A stretch of DNA of 22,725 nucleotides from positions 1 to 22,725 of the IMG/VR virus record IMGVR_UViG_3300034093_000267; one strand, 5' to 3'. Shown here piece after piece: positions 1-8,700 of this stretch. The notes beneath the pieces were generated by a model. The model was given only the letters and a program-made list of their open reading frames with translations, did no database searches and was not told the origin of the DNA. A program made the translations under genes and the position numbers. This DNA is from a virus. Each line of letters begins with the position of its first letter. Position 1 is the stretch's first letter.

Positions 1-649
1 CAGACGGTGATCCTGCAACAGAAAAGTGATCAGCACAGCAGTCATATTGAGCATTGTATGATCCAGAGGTTCCTCTAAAACACATATCGGACCCGTATAC
101 TGGGTCATTACACACGTTGGTAATCCAACCGGCATTGTAGTTGCCCACGTTGCATTGAACGTTACCAATGTGGCAGTTATAACATTGTGAGATCATGTCC
201 CATGAAGTTGACCCACCCATGCCACCAATGGCACAGAAGTTGCTGAGACCAGTGCCATTGACAAAGCTGGTGCATCCGTGACGGCAATTTTGGTTACATG
301 AACAGCAGCAGCTACAGTTTGACGATCCTGCGGCACACACTGTGTATACTGTGCCATCTGTAAATCCATTCACTGACTTGGTCAATGTTCTTACGCCATA
401 ATTTCCGCCTTGACCGCCACACCCGTGATCATAGTCACCACCTGATGAGCCACCTGGGCCACCACCTGATAGTATTTCAAATTTTATAGATGTTGTTCCG
501 TTAGGCACTGTCCAAGCGCAACAACGACCACCATTCTCTGGTGTCCAGTTGTTGGTGTTCCATACGTATAGTTCATTGAGTTCTGCAATTTTACATTGGT
601 GTTGGCTATTGCCATAAACGATACCAACGTTTGATAATTGTACTGGCAT
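1..649 (-). CDS. Cysteine/glycine-rich putative fibre-tip protein, copy 2 (partial, 3' end beyond window)
   Basis: The open frame runs from the ATG at 649 to the left edge without a stop, giving 216 codons; the C-terminus is missing. A GGAGA ribosome site lies 7-12 bases before the start, just after the stop of the upstream gene. The protein is a close copy of its upstream neighbour, collinear with no indel over the visible part. It has a start segment with WNTNNWTPENGG, a CCAW pair, a VPNGTTSIKFEILSGGG stretch typical of the phage glycine-rich tail domain, then a CSCCCSC cluster. I count 20 cysteines in 216 residues. Compared with the neighbour it lacks Cys8 (Val instead) but has an extra Cys in DHGCGG. 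Position after a chaperone-tailed fibre suggests a receptor-contact or fibre-tip role, which is inference. Cysteines could form disulphides after release or bind metal. Confidence 0.85.
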   Translation of the reverse strand, partial: MPVQLSNVGIVYGNSQHQCKIAELNELYVWNTNNWTPENGGRCCAWTVPNGTTSIKFEILSGGGPGGSSGGDYDHGCGGQGGNYGVRTLTKSVNGFTDGTVYTVCAAGSSNCSCCCSCNQNCRHGCTSFVNGTGLSNFCAIGGMGGSTSWDMISQCYNCHIGNVQCNVGNYNAGWITNVCNDPVYGSDMCFRGTSGSYNAQYDCCADHFSVAGSPS

Positions 650-663
650 TTTCTAATTTCTCC

Positions 664-1491
664 TTAGATATATGTTATTCTAACAAGGCCACCTGCGCCA
701 AAACTGCCCCAGCAGGCATTAACTGAGTCAGTTGCGTGTCCTGCGCCGCCGCCACCTGGGAAAGCTGCATGTGATGAACAGCAGGCCAGATTGCCTACGC
801 AGCGATGTTTGCTGCCAATTCCGTGTCCTGCAAAAAACGGACCGCTTGGTGAGCCTTGAACTGAGAACGCATCAGCACAACAGTTGTACTGATGATTATA
901 TGACCCAGATGTTCCTCTAAAACATACATCAGATCCGTATACTGGACTATCACAAACTTGGTTAACCCAACCAGCATTATAGTTGCCCACGCTGCATTGA
1001 ACATTGCCAATATGGCAGTTATAACAGTTAGAGATCATGTCCCAGTTGGTCGATCCACCCATGCCACCAATAGCACAGAAATTGCTGAGGCCAGTGCCAT
1101 TGACAAAGCTGGTGCATCCATGACGGCAATTTTGATTACATGAACAGCAGCAGCTACAGTTTGATGATCCAGCAGCACACACCGTGTATACTGTGCCATC
1201 TGTAAATCCATTCACTGATTTTTGCAGTGTTCTTGAGCCGTAGTTGCCGCCTTGACCGCCGGTGCCGTGATCTGAGTCACCACCTGACGAGCCGCCTGGG
1301 CCACCACCTGACAATATTTCAAATCTGATTGAAGTAACGCCTGCGGGTACTGCCCAAGCGCAACAACGACCGCCATTCTCTGGTGTCCAGTTGTTGGTGT
1401 TCCATACGTATAGTTCATTGCGTTCTTCAATGCGGCACTTGTGTTGACCATTGGCAAAAATAATTCCGCAATTCGATAACTGTACTGGCAT
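664..1491 (-). CDS. Cysteine/glycine-rich putative fibre-tip protein, copy 1 (275 aa)
   Basis: This complete 275-aa protein starts 2 bases after the stop of the S74 fibre gene; its ribosome site (GAGGG) lies inside that gene's last codons. I count 24 cysteines (about 9%), in an unusual pattern for a phage structural protein: CSCCCSC, NQNCRHGC, YNCHIGNVQC, two further CC pairs and a late ACC. Residues about 47-75 (AVPAGVTSIRFEILSGGG) match the glycine-rich domain common at phage fibre tips. The C-terminus, GGGGAGH to GAGGLVRITYI, is the usual end of that family. There is no signal peptide or membrane segment. From memory, similar Cys/Gly-rich proteins occur in T4-like cyanophages, without a proven function. 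A receptor-binding or adhesin role is inferred from family and position. The adjacent downstream gene is a near copy. Confidence 0.9.
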   Translation of the reverse strand: MPVQLSNCGIIFANGQHKCRIEERNELYVWNTNNWTPENGGRCCAWAVPAGVTSIRFEILSGGGPGGSSGGDSDHGTGGQGGNYGSRTLQKSVNGFTDGTVYTVCAAGSSNCSCCCSCNQNCRHGCTSFVNGTGLSNFCAIGGMGGSTNWDMISNCYNCHIGNVQCSVGNYNAGWVNQVCDSPVYGSDVCFRGTSGSYNHQYNCCADAFSVQGSPSGPFFAGHGIGSKHRCVGNLACCSSHAAFPGGGGAGHATDSVNACWGSFGAGGLVRITYI

Positions 1492-1493
1492 TA

Positions 1494-2369
1494 TTACATC
1501 CCTCTTTTCATATCTTCAATTTCTGCTTTTAGCGCCTTGACAGCTTCTATCAGCAAGGGAATTAGTTTGTCATATCTCACAGCAAGGTAGCCGTCTTCTC
1601 TTTCAACCACAGCCGATGGTACTATCTCTTTTACTTCTTGAGCAATAACTCCCACGTCCTGCATGGTGCGTTCTGGGTACATTTCTTGCGCAATTTTATT
1701 CCAGTGATACTCGTACCCTGATATTTTTAACAATTTTTCTAGACTGTTATCAATCTTCGAAAGATTTTCTTTTAGTCTGATATCTGACGATGCATATGAA
1801 TATATGTCTGCGCCTACATACAGTGCGCCACTAATACCAACTCCGCCAGTAACTACCAATGTTCCACTAGTGGTGTTGCTCGCAGTCTGAGCACCTGCTA
1901 AAGTCATTCTGCCAGTGCTTGGTTGATACGTCATTTTGGTAGTTGACACATTTATACCAGTCACAGTACCTGATGAACTGGCGGTGAACAAAGGATAATG
2001 GGTAGAAGCAGATGCTGTTTCATCAGTGAGTGTAACAGATTTTGATGTCCAACTCAGAGTACCGGATGCGTTGGTTGTGAGAACCTGACCAGCTGTGCCG
2101 TCGGCAGCAGGCAGTGTCCAAGTTAAATTAGCTGCAACTGTTGCCGGAGCTTGGAAAGCCACCCAATTTGAGCTATCGCTATCTGCAAATCGCAAATCGG
2201 TCTGTGCATTTAACTGAATATCTACAGTAGAAACAACGATTCCTGTACCGCCTGGACTGAGAGTAATATTCTGATCCGCAGCTGTGGACAAGGCATTGTC
2301 GGGCGAAATTTGAATAGTTCCTACTAGTGCAGGGCTACCTACAAGTCCGCTATTGATTTTTCTTGCCAT
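1494..2369 (-). CDS. Tail-fibre-like protein with C-terminal S74 intramolecular chaperone domain (291 aa)
   Basis: The first ~190 residues are low-complexity beta repeats of the fibre-shaft type (ITLSPGGTGIV, WTLPAADGTAGQVLTTNASG, TSGTLVVTGGVGISGALYVG). Residues about 195-291 form a Peptidase_S74 / endosialidase chaperone domain: the SDIRLKEN motif, then YEYHWN, DVGVIAQEV, a VRYDKLIPLLIEAVKAL helix and a charged coiled-coil end. In this family the domain drives trimer folding of the fibre and then cuts itself off. The known Ser/Lys pair is present as Ser195 and Lys200, so cleavage in front of or next to Asp196 is expected, releasing about 96 residues. The ribosome site AAGGATAAG precedes the ATG. 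It lies between a small beta protein and the Cys/Gly-rich pair, so it is likely a host-contact fibre or spike. The fold call is strong; the receptor is unknown. Confidence 0.92.
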   Translation of the reverse strand: MARKINSGLVGSPALVGTIQISPDNALSTAADQNITLSPGGTGIVVSTVDIQLNAQTDLRFADSDSSNWVAFQAPATVAANLTWTLPAADGTAGQVLTTNASGTLSWTSKSVTLTDETASASTHYPLFTASSSGTVTGINVSTTKMTYQPSTGRMTLAGAQTASNTTSGTLVVTGGVGISGALYVGADIYSYASSDIRLKENLSKIDNSLEKLLKISGYEYHWNKIAQEMYPERTMQDVGVIAQEVKEIVPSAVVEREDGYLAVRYDKLIPLLIEAVKALKAEIEDMKRGM

Positions 2370-2384
2370 GATCTTATCCTTATA

Positions 2385-2714
2385 TTAAGCTGTTGATGTT
2401 TCGATACCGTAGACCACAGCATTCACGCTTGTAGCACTTGAGCGGACCACTAATCTTTGATCTGCAGCCATAACAATACCTGTGCGTTCTAGCACACCCT
2501 TGGCAGCTAGACTAACATCAAATTCGATATACTCCGAAGGGTCGGGGGTTGCTGCGGTTGCCGCAAGGCAAATTGCCACTTGGATGGTAACTGCCGATGC
2601 GCTTCGATTGCATATGCTGAGTGTTACTACTCCAAATGTATTATCTGGACAGTCGTACACTGTGGTATTGGTCGCTGCTGATAGATTTGCTGCTCCTAGT
2701 CTTCCTGTTGCCAT
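2385..2714 (-). CDS. Small beta-sandwich-like virion protein, family copy C (109 aa)
   Basis: This 109-aa protein has a GGAGAA ribosome site 8 bases before its ATG. The sequence alternates hydrophobic and small polar residues, as in an all-beta fold: VTLSICNRSASAVTIQVAICL, then a variable loop, then an IVMAADQRLVVRSS stretch. It aligns along its length with two other small proteins of this window (16609-16941 and 19956-20357): an xxLCN-like strand, a VTIxI strand, a 'V..A.E....L..D.I.V.SS' segment and a final strand with aromatic or hydrophobic residues. I do not know an experimentally defined function. The position directly downstream of the 2611-aa protein and upstream of the S74 fibre suggests a virion component, perhaps a connector or a partner of the large proteins. 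The stop of the preceding gene and a CTAAATA element lie just upstream. Confidence 0.85.
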   Translation of the reverse strand: MATGRLGAANLSAATNTTVYDCPDNTFGVVTLSICNRSASAVTIQVAICLAATAATPDPSEYIEFDVSLAAKGVLERTGIVMAADQRLVVRSSATSVNAVVYGIETSTA

Positions 2715-2733
2715 AATTTATTCTCCATGTATA

Positions 2734-2740
2734 TATTTAG
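2734..2740 (-). promoter_or_regulatory. Possible late-type promoter element CTAAATA before the 109-aa gene
   Basis: On the reverse strand CTAAATA is followed by TATACATGGAGAATAAATTATG. It resembles the T4 late -10 element (TATAAATA) with a C-for-A change. Its TAA is the stop codon of the 2611-aa gene. The distance to the ribosome site is very short, so any transcript leader would be about a dozen bases. A 7-mer of this type is expected by chance about once or twice per strand in this window, so support is positional only. Confidence 0.35.
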
Positions 2741-5700
2741 TTCAAAAAGTAATTGAATGCTATTGGTAATCCGATAACTCCGCCTCTGAATTCAAAGGTA
2801 GCATTCATCTTGATTGGCCCTGATGTCACCGTAGTTATCACGTTTGAGCTGATAAAGATACTACCTGCTGTCACGGAGTTAACGTTCAAGCTAGCTCCAC
2901 CGCCACCGATCTGTCCAGCAATAAACGCCTTGATAGCTCGTTGTGTAGGCACAATGTTGTCTGAATCAGCGGTAAAGAACGGATCTGTTGAGAATTCAGT
3001 GATCGTAGCTGATCCGCCACCTAGTGTAACATTACCCAAGTTAAGTTCTTGCAATCCTGAAATATTAAACGCATCTGCATTCAAGGTTGCAATGCCAGTG
3101 CTTTGTTCAATAGCAAACAAATCACCAACTCGGAAGTTACCGTCTTGGTCTGTGGCAGTAAAGAACACTCGTCCGCCACCTTGTTCCACAGTTTCATTTG
3201 CAGGAATTGCTGATTGCAATGGTACTCCTGGATAATTGGTGTCAATGAAGTTACCTGTACCTATGTCCAAGAAGTCATGACCGGTGAGTCGAACTTGGCT
3301 GTATTTTAGACGCATGGTAATAGCTGTGCCGTCAGGTGGTGCTTCTGATATAGTTAGTGCAGGGCTGAGCTGTAAAAACGCTGTATACGATCCGTCATTC
3401 TCTCCAAGGAAGGTTATCACATTTACTAACTTGAACACTCTGCTAGGCAAATGACTGAATACCACATTGGAACCCGGTGTAGGCCGTTGTGCGAGTCTGC
3501 GACTGGCCACAAATGTGCCAGATTGGAACAACTCTGAATACCCGTCGCCTACATCAACTTCACCGCTGCCTGTGACAAACTGGGTGCCTCTGTTTACAAA
3601 GCTAGGATTGGCCAATACTCCACTGTTCTTTCTCACTGTTACAGGAGATTCGAAGGTGTTGTTAGGATCAGTGAATGTGATGTCTGGCACAGTAGTGTAC
3701 CCTGATCCGGGTTCTGTTATATTAACTTGGAACAGTTTGTTCGCTGCTACTTTGGCTCGACCTCTGGTTGTGGCTCCGGTTCTGATATATGTGGCTACAT
3801 CACCGGTACCACCCCCAACTCCCACAAACTGTCCGTATCTATTTCTGTTACCAAAAGTCACTGCAGAGAATCCACTTGCTGCTGTGCTGGTTGTTCTTGT
3901 GGTCCAAGTAACTCCATCAGGTGATGTTGCTGCTGCTGTGGTTGTGCTTACAGCAAGGAACACTCCCTGGCCGTATGTGACCTTGGTCCATGATGCTGTT
4001 GCTGGCAATGTGCTGGCTGTCCAAGTGATGCCGTCTAGACTATAGGCAGCTACGGTACCACTAGTGTTGGATACCGCAACAAATCTGTTGTTACCATAAG
4101 CAATGCTGTTCCAATTTGAAGAACTTGGCAATGTTCCTGCAGTCCATGTTCCCGCAACGGTAGTCGATGTAGCATGATTAGTCACATTAGTACCGCTCTT
4201 GATTGCGACAAATCTATTTTTGCCGTAGGCAATAGCTGTGAATCCAGTGGTAGTTAATGTACCAGTTTGATCCCAATTCTCACCGTCACTGCTGATTCTC
4301 ACTGTGGTCACATCACTGCTAACAGCTACGAATTTTTGAGCACCAAACGTCACTCCCACCCATGTAGCAGAAGTTTGCATACTGGCAGCAGTCCATGTGA
4401 TACCATCTTCACTGTAAGCAGATGTGGTGTTAGCACTAGTTCCTGCTACCGCCACAAACCTGCTGATTTTGCCCGCAGAAGAACCGTCATCAAACAAACC
4501 TGCGGTCATAGCTGACCAGTTCGCTCCGCTCGGCATCAAGCTGGCTCTTGTGGTCCACAAAATACCATCTTCTGAAGTTGCGCCTACAGTGCTTCCGCTT
4601 CTTAGGGCCACATATCTACCACCTATGCCATAACCTGCGTGATCAAAATCTAAGATAGCGCCTGTGGTAGAATTTACTGCGGTGATTGTTATCACTAGAT
4701 CATTATTAGGTGTGGTTCCGCCGAGACTGGTTCCTAGTATGGTTATAGTCTGTAATCTCGCATAACCTGTTCCAGCACCCTGTCCAGATGGTGTATATTT
4801 CCATCCATTGCGTATCACTGTGAATGTAGCTCCTGAGCCGTTTCCTACATAGGTGCCTGTGACCGATGTGTAAACCGCAGCAGTTTCACCATATTTCACA
4901 GCACTCCAAGTACCGCTGGTTGGTAGTGTGGCTGCTGTGCTGGTGTATCCAGGCGCAGAGAACGTCACTCTAGGTTCTATGATGTAGGTACTCGAAGCGT
5001 CTGGGCTGACAATGGCTGTGCCTGCTATTAAATGATCAAATCCAGCTGTACCGTCTGATTCTTTGATCAACCCTGCTACTTTAGTGCCTGAATTATATGT
5101 GTTAATAATACCAAACTGCCCTACTCCCGCTCCGCCTGTGAGCACAATTTTCATACCTATGTAAGCAGTGCTGGATTCTCCGTCTGTGGCAGCGATAGTA
5201 ACTGAAGTAGAAGTACCACCTTGTGCGGTGTTGGAGTTGGTGATATATCCAAATCCACCAAGATTGCCTTCGGCCTCTGGAGCATTCGTACTGTCTTCAA
5301 CAAGATCCAACATGCGAACTTCAAACACAGCATCGTCACGGAATTCATCAATCTCAACAACTTGTCCGCTGCCGCCGCCTGTGAGTGTATAAACGACTTC
5401 TGTGTAATCTATACCTGCATTTTGAAATTCTATTTGAATCAAGGCAGACCCGTCAGTGATGACCCGATCAATCACGGCTTCAAACGCTAGTCGGTTGTCT
5501 ACTACGCCAGTAACTGGGATTTCTGTTGCGTCAAACCCTTCTGCCACAGAACCAAAATCACCGTATGAGTTGTTGCCGTTGGTAGCTCTAATACGGCCGC
5601 CGTTTTCGGCTAGGTATGCTACGTGATTGTAGTAAGCAAACACCGAAACAAGTTCTGCACGACCGTTGTTAGTGATCCATGCTCCAATACCGTCACTTAG

Positions 5701-8700
5701 AACCTGTGTAAAGTCATTGCTGACTATAGAATCGTTACCACCATTGTGTAATGAGCCATCAATCTTTTGACCAACACAAGCTGTACCTAGAGTAGTTACA
5801 CCTTGTACATATGGTGAACGTGTGATGATCCAGGTACGGTAATCCTCTGGACCCCATCCTGGATCAAGACTTGCATATGCTCCTGCACTTACTCTAGAAG
5901 TACCAAATTCATTAGGTGCTAGTAGATCTCCAGTAAGTCCTTGCAGAGTTTGATCTCTAACGCCGGTAGCATCTCTGAGATAATACATATCTTCTTCCAA
6001 GCTGCCTGTTACACTGTTGGCGTAATATCTGGCTGCGTATCTAGATTTGTAATTGCCTGGATATTTCAAGTCATATTTGAGTGCATCGATGTAGGTGTTG
6101 ACATCTCTGAGGCAGGCTGTACTGCTGTAGAACAGAGCCACTGTCATCGAACCACTGCCGTCGCTGACAATATCAAACGCTGTGTTTGAATCTCTTGTGG
6201 TAGCAATCTTAAAGGTAGTTGAACTAACCACATTCTGCACATAGTAAGTTGTGGTAGTATCTACTCCGCCAAATACTGTGCCAGTAAATCTTATAGCTGC
6301 GTTTCTTGTCATCCATGCTGTTGATGTGCAAGTGAACAAGTCAGTGGCCGCTGTAGCTGCTGAGACTGTGGTAGTGTATGTTGAATCGATGTAAGCATCG
6401 ATTTCTGCCACAATATATGATCTGTTGCGCTCTAATTGCAACACAGCATAATCAACCATTCTGTTGCCTGTGGCACAACGACTGCCTTCATTGGTAGCGC
6501 CAAACACTATGTCATCTACCATAGTCATTAGTGTTTCAATACGAGCTTGTGCAGTTGCATTGCCGCCCACGTTGGCTAGTGCTTCTGTCTTGGCATTGGA
6601 TAATGCATCTCTAGTAATGGTTTTTTGGTTGCCTACAAATACATCTACTGCTGTAGCTCTTAGATAACTATATGCTGCTTCTCTAGTTTTAAAGTTGCTG
6701 TTGAACATAAAGTCAAACATCACAGCTTCTAATATCAATCGAGTGTCTCTAATACACTTGGTTTGTAGATATTGAATCTTAGGAGTGACACCGTCAGTTT
6801 TGTAGGCATTTGGAAATATTGCATTAAAGGCTGTGCCACCTGATGACAAGCAAGATACAGTGATGCTTGATATGTTAACGATATCACCTGCTGCCAGTCC
6901 GTGTGTTGCAGTAGTTACTATAGCATATCCAGTAGAGTTATTATAGACAAAATTACTGATTGCTAGTGTTGCTCCGCTGGCTTTAATTACAATTCCTCCG
7001 CTGACATAGGTATGTGCTAGAGTATGTTTACCAACGTAGATTCTAAAATCTGTTGAGGTGAATGATGTTTCATCTACTACAAAGTCAGTGTGCCATGCCA
7101 CTGCATTTAAATCATCTACAACATTTTGAACAATGGTTTCTTGTGCAGCATCTAGTGTCACTGCGGCTGCTATCAATGCAGTGGTCGAAGTTACACCGTT
7201 GGTTGCTGTAGGATAGTCTATAACTTCCACAGGTATGCTAATGCCAGCGCCGTCGATGAATGATGTCAACACTGTACCGCCATATGTGGCTGCAAGTTGG
7301 AATGTGTTAGTATTCACTGTGCCTACTACCCAATACTTAATACCGTTGGTTAATCCGTTGCCAGTTTCTCTCGGTATTATTGCATCACCTACACTTAATC
7401 CATGGTTATTACTAGTTAAAGTATTTGATGTAGCTATGGTGGTTACTGTGATCTGTGGAGTTATAGACTCAGTAGAATCACCTTGAATAATGTTGGTAAT
7501 GATATCTACTAATGAGCCCACTGTGGCATTAGCAGCAGAACCTCCAGTTAAGTTTGTGCTGTCAGTCCACTGTGTGGCAGCATTGCCTGTGGATTTTGTT
7601 ACTCCGGTGTTGGCAATAATCTGTTGCACAATTTCTTTCAATCTAGCGTAGGCAGCCACTGTGGCTGCAATTTCTGTACTGTCAATCTGTAACGCTGTGC
7701 TGTTGTCACCGTCAAAATATGCTGTGCCAGCTACTAGAGTGGCCCAGGTTCCGCCGTAAGTCAAATCATAGTCCATGGCATCAACGATAAATGCCACATC
7801 ACGTTTGCATTTGGTTCTGCTGTATTTCACTGCAGGATAATTCACTGTTAAAAACGCAGTAATTTCTTCTTTGATAAATTCTTTGTTTTCACGCAGCAGT
7901 GTTCTAGCATCTCCAAACCCTGTTAAGAATGAGGAGTTGTATCCAGTAGGATTAGCAGAACTTACCATGAACGTGGAACTGATCTTGAAATCAATCTGAT
8001 GCTGCATGATTCTGACCAACTGTGATGCATCTGCTGCTTCGTCGGTGGTAGCGTATGGGAATGATGCACTTTGAACTGATGTGTTGCCAGCGCTTTCTGT
8101 GACGTTGGCACCTCTTACGATCTGATCAACCACTGTTTGCAATCTAGTCAATGCACCTACGCTGTAGCCTGCATCAGATCTGTTAGTCAAGCTGCCTGCT
8201 GGGCCTGCGTTAGTTGAACGCAATTCGTCTCCGATCACACAAGTTTGTTCTGGCACAATGATTGGTAGTGTTTCACGATACTGTCCGGTAGCTATATTGA
8301 TCAGATTGCTAGGACTGCGTCTTGCTGGTACGCTGGCTATGGCCGCTGCTATCTGTGGTGCTGTAACAGCTGCTGCTCGTGCAGTGATAGCATTTGTAAT
8401 AAGTGTGACACTTGCTGTCACTGTGGTCAGGGCATCAGCTTCTGCTGTAAGATCGCTGTTGAAATATTGAGCCACTGTGGCAGTAGAATTATCACCGTTT
8501 AGTGTCTGATAGTTTATGGTTGGAGCTGTCTGTGTCAACACATTTCCGATCACAGTGAGCATGTAGTTATAAGCAGCCACAGACTCGTCCGATTCAATGG
8601 CCAATCCTGGGTATGCTTCTGTTTCACCCTCGCTGAGTCCACCGATCAATGAATTAGCAACTCCGCGTGATTTAATGTTCCCGCCATGGCATAGGTCATA

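Larger units (their letters stand above)
1..1491 (-). repeat. Tandem gene duplication: bases 1-649 and 843-1491 are direct repeats
   Basis: Bases 1-649 align to 843-1491 at a constant offset of 842, with no gap visible anywhere in the alignment. Long stretches are identical at DNA level, for example around 541-580 against 1383-1422; other stretches differ mostly at third positions. This is a tandem duplication of a whole gene including its start codon. The longest identical blocks lie in the start region and the CSCCCSC region, which could mean recent duplication or ongoing gene conversion. Confidence 0.9.

Noticed and set aside
2753-3235. 160-codon open frame on the forward strand
   Set aside because: It lies wholly antisense to the well-supported 2611-aa gene, whose sequence there is conserved with the 1869-aa paralogue. 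The forward translation is a typical shadow, rich in Pro, Val and Leu, and has no ribosome site.
3467-4045. 192-codon open frame on the forward strand
   Set aside because: Antisense to the propeller repeats of the 2611-aa protein. The repeats' regular base pattern keeps the opposite frame open; the translation has no recognisable motif.
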